Assembly: GCA_934203355.1 (NCBI GenBank)
Contig: CAKPZC010000014.1
Coordinates: 1 to 38,998 of the forward strand
Direction: 5' to 3'
Length of the DNA: 38,998 nt
Source: an uncultured Prevotella sp.
Lineage (GTDB): Bacteria; Bacteroidota; Bacteroidia; Bacteroidales; Bacteroidaceae
Both the position numbers and the translations under genes were made by a program. Positions 6,994-13,462 of this stretch are shown here, one piece after another (the first letter of the stretch is position 1; each line of letters opens with the position of its first letter). The notes beneath the pieces were generated by a model that worked only from the letters and a program-made list of their open reading frames with translations, ran no database searches and was not told the origin of the DNA.

Positions 6994-7500
6994 TTAATCC
7001 TCCCTTTCTAAAAGTTCTGACGAGATAAACGATAAATATTTATCTGCAATTTCTTGATTCAATATGCAGATTTGATGGTTTACAGCCTTGTATTTCAATT
7101 GTCCTAAAGCTTGTTCCGCAGTTATAATGTCATTCTCGTAGTCTTCCACTGTGTCAATGACATTATCATTAGCGACGCCCCCTTCAACAATGTCATACGC
7201 ATATTGCTTGGTACCTCCTTTGCGGCAATCTACTACGTACTCCAACCATTCAAGATCGTATCTATCAAAGACTTTGACTCTGTATATGCCAGAAATGACA
7301 GAGTCGTAATCAAAAGAATAGGTGGATAATATTGGTTTTACTTTACGGCCTTTCCTTTCTGCTATTGTTTTTGCCCACGATGCTGCTTGCTGGCGCAATT
7401 TGGTAAGATAGAAGCCTTGTCCAAAATCTACTTTCTTTCTACCTAACATTACAAGTGGTTTTTCTACCTGTATATATGAACCGTGATATAGTGTAATCAT
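6994..7500 (-). CDS. DUF3990 protein, probable ADP-ribosyltransferase-fold
   Basis: The 168-aa protein carries YHGS (residues 5-8), DFGQGFYLT (25-33), YDIVEGGVAND (102-112) and a C-terminal HQICILNQ (142-149). These fit DUF3990. The YHGS ... GFYLT arrangement resembles the NAD-binding H and Y motifs of H-Y-E type ADP-ribosyltransferases, and I recall the family being placed in the ADP-ribosyl clan; the third catalytic acidic position is not assigned. It overlaps the upstream DUF3791 gene by 4 nt (ATGA) and is followed after 2 nt by another. The layout is that of a toxin with small partners. The sequence is intact and visibly more AT-rich than the flanking core genes, consistent with transfer. 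Confidence 0.82.
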   Translation of the reverse strand: MITLYHGSYIQVEKPLVMLGRKKVDFGQGFYLTKLRQQAASWAKTIAERKGRKVKPILSTYSFDYDSVISGIYRVKVFDRYDLEWLEYVVDCRKGGTKQYAYDIVEGGVANDNVIDTVEDYENDIITAEQALGQLKYKAVNHQICILNQEIADKYLSFISSELLERED

Positions 7501-7730
7501 ATTTCTTTCTCCCAGTTTAAGAGTGTTTCACAAATGTCGTCTGCTACCCAGTCAAGACTTTGGGTATGAAGATCGTCATATCTGTTTATCAGACGACGAT
7601 GTATAAGTCCTTGCTTTTGCAAGCGGTCGTGCATCTCTTTTCCTGATATGCCCAATTTGCGTGCTCCACGTTCTATTGCCATTATTGCGAAGTGGATACG
7701 TCTGTATGTTTCGTTGTCTGTATATGCCAT
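7497..7730 (-). CDS. DUF3791-family small protein (first copy in cassette)
   Basis: This 77-aa protein has the DUF3791 pattern: an N-terminal helix FAIMAIERGARKLGISGKEM, a middle helix, then RYDDLHTQSLDWVADDICE with the characteristic YD-LHT motif. It is the first gene of the three-gene cassette and overlaps the DUF3990 gene by 4 nt. No TAnnTTTG promoter is evident in the 45 bp between its start and the methylase remnant, so it may depend on transcription from the old methylase or nuclease promoter. Function unknown; an antitoxin-like or adaptor role is inference from size and position. Confidence 0.82.
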   Translation of the reverse strand: MAYTDNETYRRIHFAIMAIERGARKLGISGKEMHDRLQKQGLIHRRLINRYDDLHTQSLDWVADDICETLLNWEKEI

Positions 7731-7772
7731 ATTTTCGCTTTTCGTTTGTTAGTATTCTTTATTATTGCTTCG

Positions 7773-8181
7773 TTATGTCTTCCCTTCGGGAAAGACAATC
7801 TTCCCTTCGGTGGGAGTCCACGAACGATCGATGTTCTCATGGTTGAACACGTCGGTGCGCCCGAACCACTCACTGTCCACAAAATTGTTCTGTGCGTTGC
7901 ATATCCACGAAGGGGTGAACAACCTCCGCCATGTCCTTGGCTCGCTGCGTCTGCACCTCGGCAGCCTTCACGGCACGAGGCTGTATCACCTGACCGTTCT
8001 CACCCGTGATATGCTCCACAGTAATCTCGTCATCGAAGCCGAAGCCCTCGCCAAGATGCGCATAAGAGTCGGTAGCCCAGAAGATGTTCTTGTGGGTGGT
8101 GTGATCGAGAAGGAGCTTCCTGAGCACTTCGGGATGCGAGCGGAGAAGGTCATTCTCACTGATGTCAACGTCGTTTGCCAT
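7773..8181 (-). pseudogene. N-terminal remnant of a large DNA methylase (restriction-modification or DISARM-like)
   Basis: From the ATG at 8181 the frame reads MANDVDISENDLLRSHPEVL, then LLLDHTTHKNIFWATDSY and DMAEV. One extra base near 7917-7923 shifts the frame; correcting it gives FTPSWICNAQNNFVDSEWF, then RSWTPTEGKIVFPEGKT before a stop at 7773. This is the start of a family of large adenine methylases annotated in Bacteroides as restriction subunit M; the order resembles the region just before the SAM-binding domain. The catalytic motifs are gone: sequence after EGKT is the DUF3791 cassette, and the last 29 codons survive at 6698-6784. A frameshift plus loss of the core make it non-functional. 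Confidence 0.75.
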
Positions 8182-8289
8182 TGTAATGTATCAATATTCT
8201 TTATACCATTCATAAATGAACATGCTTTTATTCGTCCACCAACTTGGTAGACAAATTCTTCCACAAGTTGTGGCAGATTTCAAATATTC

Positions 8290-9387
8290 TTAATCTTCTT
8301 CATTAGAGGCTTCCTGCTTGATTTCAAGCAATGTCCGTTCATAGACCTCTTGTAACTGATAACTTGCCACACCCAAAGGAGTGGTGATACCACGCAGAGA
8401 CCATTCCACAACGGATGAATCTTTGTCTTTGCAAAGAAGAATACCGATGCTTGGATTGTCTCCTTCGCCTTTAAGCAACTCGTCAGCCGCCGAAACGTAA
8501 AAGTTCAGTTTGCCAATAAACTCTGGCATAAAGTCCACAATCTTCAGTTCCACCACCACATAGCATTTAAGCCGAGTATGATAGAAAACCATGTCTGGGA
8601 AGTAAGACTTGCCACTTGGCGTGTCAAGTTCCATCTGCCTACCTACGTACGCAAAGCCTTTACCCAATTCCAAGAGAAAGCGAGTAATATTTGTGGCCAA
8701 CTTGTTCTCCAAGTCTATTTCGCTGAACTTGCTTGGCAAAGAGAAGAAATCCAACTTGTAAGGGTCTTTTATTATCTCTGTAGCTAGTGCGTTTTGCGGA
8801 CATGGCAATGTAAAATCAAAGTTATTCAATGCCTTGCCTGTATGTTCGTATAATTGAGCCTTAACCACATGCTCCAATTCCGTACGGCTCATGTTGTCTT
8901 CAACAACCTTGTTGAGGTAGAACAAAGCAGCGTTTATGGTATCGCATTTTGAAACAATAACTGTTTGATGTCTCCAAGGAACAAATTGCAGTAAGTCTGG
9001 CATTGGAGTTGTTGCATTATCCACCTTTTGTAATTTTGTACCAACTTGGTACAAAAATTCAATTTGTGAGGAATAGAACAAATACCATTTGCGTATTTTA
9101 TAAAGATTAGACCATGAAAATCCATCTGCCTGTGGAAATTCCGCACGCAAATCAAGGCTCAACCTTTTCATAAAGTTTGCGCCCCACTTATATTGTTTCT
9201 GCTTCTCACAAATGTCCTCGCCCAAACTCCAATAGAATTTAAGCATTTCCGTGTTTACCTTGACAGCAGCTTTAAGCTGTGCCATACGGAAGCGTTTCTT
9301 CAAATCAGACAACCACTTCACATAGTTCTTGTCTGCCATGAAAGAATCGCTATTCACAAATTGCGGTATATTGTTCTTGTCTGCCAT
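8290..9387 (-). CDS. YhcG-type nuclease (DUF1016 N-terminal domain plus PD-(D/E)XK domain)
   Basis: The 365-aa protein is intact. Residues about 20-170 form the DUF1016 N-terminal domain (FYWSLGEDICEKQ, FSWSNLYKIRKWYLFY). Residues about 205-345 form a PD-(D/E)XK nuclease domain with D255 in YFPDMVFYH and E270-x-K272 in VVVELKI. The family (PF06250, YhcG) is often found among restriction and phage-defence genes, and some members have been linked to DNA handling or recombination; substrate is unknown. The start is ambiguous: MADKN occurs at residue 1 and again at residue 17 (position 9339), because a 15-bp sequence is directly repeated. Confidence 0.9.
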   Translation of the reverse strand: MADKNNIPQFVNSDSFMADKNYVKWLSDLKKRFRMAQLKAAVKVNTEMLKFYWSLGEDICEKQKQYKWGANFMKRLSLDLRAEFPQADGFSWSNLYKIRKWYLFYSSQIEFLYQVGTKLQKVDNATTPMPDLLQFVPWRHQTVIVSKCDTINAALFYLNKVVEDNMSRTELEHVVKAQLYEHTGKALNNFDFTLPCPQNALATEIIKDPYKLDFFSLPSKFSEIDLENKLATNITRFLLELGKGFAYVGRQMELDTPSGKSYFPDMVFYHTRLKCYVVVELKIVDFMPEFIGKLNFYVSAADELLKGEGDNPSIGILLCKDKDSSVVEWSLRGITTPLGVASYQLQEVYERTLLEIKQEASNEED

Positions 9388-9460
9388 ATTGTTTCCTTTA
9401 TCATCTTAGACGTATTTCGTCTTTGTACCATATTATATTTGGCTATTGCCATTTCGCTTA

Positions 9461-9468
9461 CAAAGATA
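9461..9468 (-). promoter_or_regulatory. Promoter -7 box of the DUF1016 nuclease gene
   Basis: On the minus strand TATCTTTG (9468 to 9461) matches TAnnTTTG, placing the transcript start near 9454 and a leader of about 65-115 nt depending on which start codon is used. A clear -33 TTTG was not found. Confidence 0.5.
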
Positions 9469-9603
9469 ACTGATTTTTACGAGAAAACACAACCATAGAG
9501 TTGCGTTTCCACGTAAATGAGACAAGTTACCGAAACAAGCACTGCTAACGAGGTGAAAAACATGATGTTAAAGAATGGGGAAAAGTGAGGAAAATTATAT
9601 TCT

Positions 9604-9620
9604 TGTGTAAATTTTACGCA
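9604..9620 (+). promoter_or_regulatory. Palindromic operator 1 of the NADAR operon
   Basis: TGTGTAAATTTTACGCA contains GTAAA-N-TTTAC, a short palindrome. Its reverse-oriented partner at 9656-9672 differs at one of 17 positions. The centres are 52 bp apart, about five helical turns, fitting cooperative binding or looping. It lies just upstream of the -33 position. The likely binder is the NrtR-like Nudix-wHTH protein encoded third in the operon; that is inference. Confidence 0.75.
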
Positions 9621-9625
9621 GAAAG

Positions 9626-9657
9626 TTTGGTGGTTTGAAATAAAAGTCATACTTTTG
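9626..9657 (+). promoter_or_regulatory. Promoter of the NADAR operon
   Basis: TTTG at 9626-9629 and TACTTTTG at 9650-9657 match the Bacteroidetes -33 and -7 boxes (TTTG, TAnnTTTG) with a 20-bp spacer. Transcription should begin near 9664, inside operator 2 and only about 13 nt before the ATG, giving a very short leader. Confidence 0.75.
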
Positions 9658-9672
9658 CGTAAAGTTTACACA
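9656..9672 (-). promoter_or_regulatory. Palindromic operator 2 of the NADAR operon
   Basis: TGCGTAAAGTTTACACA on the plus strand is the inverted counterpart of operator 1 with one mismatch. It overlaps the last bases of the -7 box and the predicted start site, and ends 4 bp before the start codon, so a bound protein would block transcription. The position is that of a repressor site. Confidence 0.78.
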
Positions 9673-9676
9673 AGAC

Positions 9677-10738
9677 ATGATGAAAGAAGATAAAAGAATA
9701 GTAGTTATGGGTGGGAGTTTTAACCCACCGACATTGGCTCACTACAAGCTGATGAAGGAGGCTATTGATGCACTTGATGCAGATATAGGCTTTTTTGTTC
9801 CAGTGAGTGATGCCTATCTCAGACGGAAGATGCGTCATAGTCATCCACCCGTTGTCCTTTCACCAGAGTTGAGGGTAAAGATGCTTCAATCTATGTGTAC
9901 TGACAGCCGCATGAAAGTGTGTGAGAAGGAGATTGGGACTATCGAGCCAAGAACAATGCCAACGTTGATGGCACTACAGAAAGAATATCCTGAAGCAAAC
10001 TTGTACTTTGTGATGGGTGCTGACAAGTTAAAACTGCTTACTCACCTTACGGAGAAACGGGATTTCCTGAAATCGTTTAGAGTTATTCTATATTCGAGAG
10101 AGGGTGGATCCATAAATGAAACAATAAAAGGTGACAGCCTGCTTGCCCCTTATTTAGATCACATAGTGACTCTACCCCAACCCGAAGGAACAGAAATGAT
10201 AAGTTCTTCTGTAATCAGGAAGCGGATGTTATCAGGTGAGAACTGTCGGGACATGCTGTGTTCTGGTGTTTGGGAGTTATTCAAGGAGTTCGCTCCTGAA
10301 GATTTTCCTGATGTGATTAACCAGTTTAAGGGTGAGTATGACTTCTTGTCAAATCGCTTCGGTTGTCGGTTTGTCTGGCATGGGCTACAGTACGGCAGTG
10401 TAGAGGCTGCGTTTCAGTCGTCCAAATGTGCGGATGAGTCTGAACGTAAGGTTTTTGCGGGTTGTTCTGCAGACAAGGCAGCATTGAAAGGAAAAGAGCT
10501 GGTTCCGTTCCATGGTTGGGAAGAAGCTCGTCTCGACATCATGGAATCTATTCAAAAGGCAAAGTTTGAACAAAACCCTCCACTGATGAAGAAACTGATT
10601 GATACTGGAACCTATCTCTTAATCAATGGGAACAACAAGCAAGAAACCTATTGGGGTGTTGGCTTGTATAGTTGGCAAGGAGAGAATCATTTAGGTAAAA
10701 TAATAATGGGCATAAGAGATAAGGAGATAAAAAGATGA
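9677..10738 (+). CDS. Nicotinate/nicotinamide-nucleotide adenylyltransferase-like domain fused to a NADAR domain
   Basis: The 353-aa protein has two domains. Residues 1-205 are a nucleotidyltransferase of the NadD/NMNAT type: GGSFNPPTLAH (12-22, the TxxH form of the HxGH motif), GADKLKLL, and ISSSVIR (175-181, the ISSTxIR motif that binds ATP phosphates). Residues 213-350 are a NADAR domain (YbiA/COG3236, DUF1768): FKGEYDFLSNRF, SVEAAFQSSK and NHLGKIIMGIR. The first domain should form NAD or a related dinucleotide from a mononucleotide and ATP. NADAR proteins act on N-glycosidic bonds and some remove ADP-ribose from guanine. Its stop overlaps the next start (ATGA). A fusion of synthesis and ADP-ribose handling suggests NAD salvage or repair. 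Confidence 0.88.
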   Translation: MMKEDKRIVVMGGSFNPPTLAHYKLMKEAIDALDADIGFFVPVSDAYLRRKMRHSHPPVVLSPELRVKMLQSMCTDSRMKVCEKEIGTIEPRTMPTLMALQKEYPEANLYFVMGADKLKLLTHLTEKRDFLKSFRVILYSREGGSINETIKGDSLLAPYLDHIVTLPQPEGTEMISSSVIRKRMLSGENCRDMLCSGVWELFKEFAPEDFPDVINQFKGEYDFLSNRFGCRFVWHGLQYGSVEAAFQSSKCADESERKVFAGCSADKAALKGKELVPFHGWEEARLDIMESIQKAKFEQNPPLMKKLIDTGTYLLINGNNKQETYWGVGLYSWQGENHLGKIIMGIRDKEIKR

Positions 10739-11286
10739 AGTACAACATTGAAACAATTAAGCAAATCGTTCGTGAAAACCCCAATATAGCAATCATCTAT
10801 TTCTGGGGGCACACACCTAATCCAAAGAAGATAACCATTGCATGCCTGAGCCAATGGTATGACTGTCATTTTGAGGTGGAAGGAGTAAAATACCACACCA
10901 CGGAACAGTATATGATGGCCAGCAAGGCATTACTGTTTGGTGACAAAGAAGTGTATAACGAGATAATGGCTGCAAGCAATCCTTACGACTACAAGAAGTT
11001 GGGAAGAAAAGTCTGTAACTTTGAGCCAGAGCCTTGGGATGCCAAGAAATCAGAGATTGTGGTAGAAGGGAATAAAGCCAAGTTCGGACAGAATACTGAC
11101 ATCAAGGAATTCCTGCTTTCCACGGGGGATGCTATTTTGGTGGAAGCCAGTCCATACGACAAGATTTGGGGAATAGGTCTTGACAGGGAAACTGCCATGA
11201 AGGGCACTGTGGAGCAGTGGCAGGGTGAGAACCTATTGGGCTGTGCCTTGATGGAAGTACGTGACTATTTGAAGAACTTAGACTAA
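10735..11286 (+). CDS. NADAR family protein (YbiA-like)
   Basis: This stand-alone NADAR protein (183 aa) contains the main family signatures: IYFWGH (21-26), CLSQWY (37-42), TTEQYMMASKA (55-65), SPYDKIWGIGL (139-149) and ENLLGCALMEVR (165-176). The conserved Glu and Lys of TEQYMMxxKA and the Asp-x-x-Trp of SPYDKIWG are in the positions of the expected active pocket. Family activities include an N-glycosidase in riboflavin metabolism and ADP-ribosyl-guanine hydrolysis in DarT-NADAR toxin-antitoxin pairs. It is a paralogue of, but clearly different from, the NADAR half of the gene before it (4-nt overlap). The exact substrate cannot be read. Confidence 0.9.
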   Translation: MKYNIETIKQIVRENPNIAIIYFWGHTPNPKKITIACLSQWYDCHFEVEGVKYHTTEQYMMASKALLFGDKEVYNEIMAASNPYDYKKLGRKVCNFEPEPWDAKKSEIVVEGNKAKFGQNTDIKEFLLSTGDAILVEASPYDKIWGIGLDRETAMKGTVEQWQGENLLGCALMEVRDYLKNLD

Positions 11287-11298
11287 AAAACAGGAGCA

Positions 11299-11997
11299 AT
11301 GGAAACAGAGAAAGGAACATATACGTATGAGTACCCGCATCCAAGTGTTACAACCGATTGCGTAATCTTTGGGTTCGATGGGACAAAACTGAGGGTGTTG
11401 CTCGTTGAGCGAGGCATAGAACCATTCAAGGGCCGCTGGGCATTCCCCGGCGGATTCCTGAAAATGGATGAGTCTGCAGAGACAGGTGCATTGAGAGAGT
11501 TAAAAGAGGAAACGGGATTGGATGGCGCTTACATCAAACAGTTCCACACATTCTCCGACCCCAATCGTGATCCACGTGAGAGGGTGTTGACTGTTGCCTA
11601 TTATGCTCTTGTGAAGATGCAAGATGTAAAAGGCGGTGACGATGCTGCCAAGGCTGAGTGGTTCGCATTGGACGAGGTACCATCGTTGGCCTTCGACCAC
11701 GACCTGATTTTACGGATGGCACTGAAGGAACTCCGAAAACAGATTCATTTTGAGCCGATAGGCTTTGAATTACTGCCAGAGAAGTTCACCATAAAGGAAC
11801 TACAGCTGTTATACGAAGCTATCCTCGATGTGAAGTTTGACAGGCGCAACTTCTATAATAAGATGATGCACTTGGAAATCCTCACACAGTTGGACGAAAC
11901 AGTGTTTAACTCTCCTAAGAAGGAGGCGTTCCTCTTCAAGTTCAACCCAGAGAAATATGATGAGTTAAAGCAAAAAGGATTCAGATTAGAGTTTTAA
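11299..11997 (+). CDS. Nudix hydrolase with C-terminal winged helix (NrtR/AraR-like)
   Basis: Residues 15-150 (of 232) are a Nudix domain with an intact catalytic box: GFLKMDESAETGALRELKEE and TGL at 52-74 match GX5EX7REUXEEXGU, so it may still hydrolyse ADP-ribose or a related compound. Residues 155-232 (EKFTIKELQLLYEAIL, RRNFYNKM, KKEAFLFKF) are the winged helix of NrtR-family regulators, which sense ADP-ribose and repress NAD-biosynthesis genes. It starts 12 nt after the NADAR gene, as the last of three. The twin palindromes at 9604-9672 are its probable targets, which would make the operon self-regulated. Some Bacteroides members of this family control sugar genes instead, so the effector is not certain. 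Confidence 0.9.
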   Translation: METEKGTYTYEYPHPSVTTDCVIFGFDGTKLRVLLVERGIEPFKGRWAFPGGFLKMDESAETGALRELKEETGLDGAYIKQFHTFSDPNRDPRERVLTVAYYALVKMQDVKGGDDAAKAEWFALDEVPSLAFDHDLILRMALKELRKQIHFEPIGFELLPEKFTIKELQLLYEAILDVKFDRRNFYNKMMHLEILTQLDETVFNSPKKEAFLFKFNPEKYDELKQKGFRLEF

Positions 11998-12039
11998 TGA
12001 AATAAGCAAATGAGTAACAAGGAATATGTTTGCCACTGG

Positions 12040-12155
12040 CTTTTTTCAGATTCCAACTCACGATGAACGCCCTTGCCCTTGGCTAATTCCCGCTATTAGG
12101 GCTTACTCGGGACTTGCACCCGTTAGACAATGCTCGTGCCGAGCATACTAATAGC
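12040..12155. repeat. Possible IS- or REP-derived intergenic sequence
   Basis: No gene is supported. The text around 12070-12145, with GGGACTTGCACCCGTTAGAC and then TGCTCGTGCCGAGCA (a small inverted repeat at 12131-12145), resembles a non-coding repeat I recall next to mobile elements in Bacteroides genomes. It marks the right edge of the accessory region. Low certainty. Confidence 0.3.
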
Positions 12156-12157
12156 AA

Positions 12158-12190
12158 TAGGAGGTACGGTCTCACCAACCGTACCTCCTA
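12158..12190. terminator. Bidirectional terminator-like hairpin
   Basis: TAGGAGGTACGGT (12158-12170) pairs perfectly with ACCGTACCTCCTA (12178-12190), 13 bp with a 7-nt loop. It lies between the convergent Nudix and PNGase F-like genes, where a terminator for both directions is expected. U-tracts are weak on both sides. Confidence 0.6.
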
Positions 12191-12209
12191 CAGATATTTA
12201 GTCACATGT

Positions 12210-13451
12210 TTAGTAATCCCAAACAAGATAAGCCGACACCAGCCAATGGTTCATTTCGTGACCCTTCACTGGCTGTGCCTTAGGTATATCGACAGTGAAA
12301 GTATGCTTTCCAGCCGTAATACCGTCGAGTTTCACCTCTTCAGGCACAACATCACTGCCCGGACACCAGTTTGAGCGCGAGAAGTCCGACGAGCCTACCG
12401 GCTCTTCTATTTCTTTCTCGGTATACTCTCCATTCTCGCCGATATACGAGGCAATGCGTTTCTCGAGCCACACACCAGTACCGGGGTTGAAACGACGGAA
12501 CGAAGCGCAGTCGTCGCGCCATGGTATAAAGCGGTAGACCTCCTTGTTGTCCACAGAGAGAACGTTCTCTTTCTGCACAAACTCGTCGCCGCCATCATGA
12601 CCACCGTGACCAGTGACAATGTATTTCAGACGTACATTCTTTGCACCCTTAGGCAGGGTGAAATCAGTAGTGATTGGCTTGCGGGCAAAGATGTCGGGAT
12701 ATTCCTGTCCGATGTAATACACTGTGTTGACAAGCGGCAACACCTGTGTGCGTGTCATGCGGTCGCAGCTTATAGGACTCTCCTTGAACTCCAACTCAAC
12801 GCTTGCCAGATAGCCCTGCTCTGTCCATGTGTCGATAAACACACCTACATAGGCTTCGTCCTCAAGCTCTGAGTAGCGGTCGGTGATGTCCTGCTGCCAC
12901 TCCACACAATCGGCCCACTTAGGAACATACACTGGGCGGCGCTTCGACGACAAGGCGTTGTCCTTGCCACTGAAGTAGCCCACACCAAACGGAGTCATAA
13001 AACGCATCAGCTCCACTGTAGGCAAATAGTCCTTACCGGCAACAACGCCAACAAGCTTCTCAAGCTTCAACGAGTCGACAGCAGGGAACTGGTTCTTGCC
13101 CTGGGCAATAGACAGAAGGTTTATTGCCGACTTGCGTGGCAGCACAAACACCGAACCCGACTTGTCCCAACGGTCGCCGTTGGATGCCACAGTTGTCTTT
13201 ATATAAACCCTCACGTTGCGCTCGTAGTGAGGCACGTTGATTTTCTTCAAAATGATACGGCCATTTACGAGGCGTATCACGCCGTCGGCATCTTCAGCAT
13301 TATAACCCCCAAGCTTTGTTGGGTCGAAATGTATGTTCTCCTTGTTGAAAACATTTATTGTCTTGCTGCCCTTGGCTGCATACTCCTTGTGATTGGCTGC
13401 TGCTGAAGACAGCGAGAAAAGGAGAGAAAGGGCGATTAGGATTGTCTTCAT
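12210..13451 (-). CDS. PNGase F-like peptide-N-glycosidase (N-glycan amidase)
   Basis: The 413-aa secreted protein has a signal peptide (about residues 1-19). Its C-terminal half carries text typical of bacterial PNGase [30 protein letters not shown] and [11 protein letters not shown]. The N-terminal half holds a second beta-sandwich domain with [10 protein letters not shown]. PNGase F cleaves the amide link between asparagine and the first GlcNAc, freeing whole N-glycans from glycoproteins. The gene starts 11 nt after the fucosidase stop, so the two are co-transcribed, and SusC/SusD lie upstream. This makes it the likely first step of a host or dietary glycoprotein pathway. The paired cysteines suggest disulfides in the periplasm or at the surface. 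It could alternatively act only on partly digested glycopeptides. Confidence 0.88.
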   Translation of the reverse strand: MKTILIALSLLFSLSSAAANHKEYAAKGSKTINVFNKENIHFDPTKLGGYNAEDADGVIRLVNGRIILKKINVPHYERNVRVYIKTTVASNGDRWDKSGSVFVLPRKSAINLLSIAQGKNQFPAVDSLKLEKLVGVVAGKDYLPTVELMRFMTPFGVGYFSGKDNALSSKRRPVYVPKWADCVEWQQDITDRYSELEDEAYVGVFIDTWTEQGYLASVELEFKESPISCDRMTRTQVLPLVNTVYYIGQEYPDIFARKPITTDFTLPKGAKNVRLKYIVTGHGGHDGGDEFVQKENVLSVDNKEVYRFIPWRDDCASFRRFNPGTGVWLEKRIASYIGENGEYTEKEIEEPVGSSDFSRSNWCPGSDVVPEEVKLDGITAGKHTFTVDIPKAQPVKGHEMNHWLVSAYLVWDY

Positions 13452-13462
13452 TTTAATTGAAA

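Noticed and set aside
7692..8264. Several frames on both strands overlapping the methylase N-terminus
   Set aside because: Only the frame starting at 8181, corrected for one base, gives a recognisable protein.
12114..12374. Plus-strand frame of 86 codons
   Set aside because: It crosses the terminator hairpin and the end of the PNGase F-like gene in antisense.
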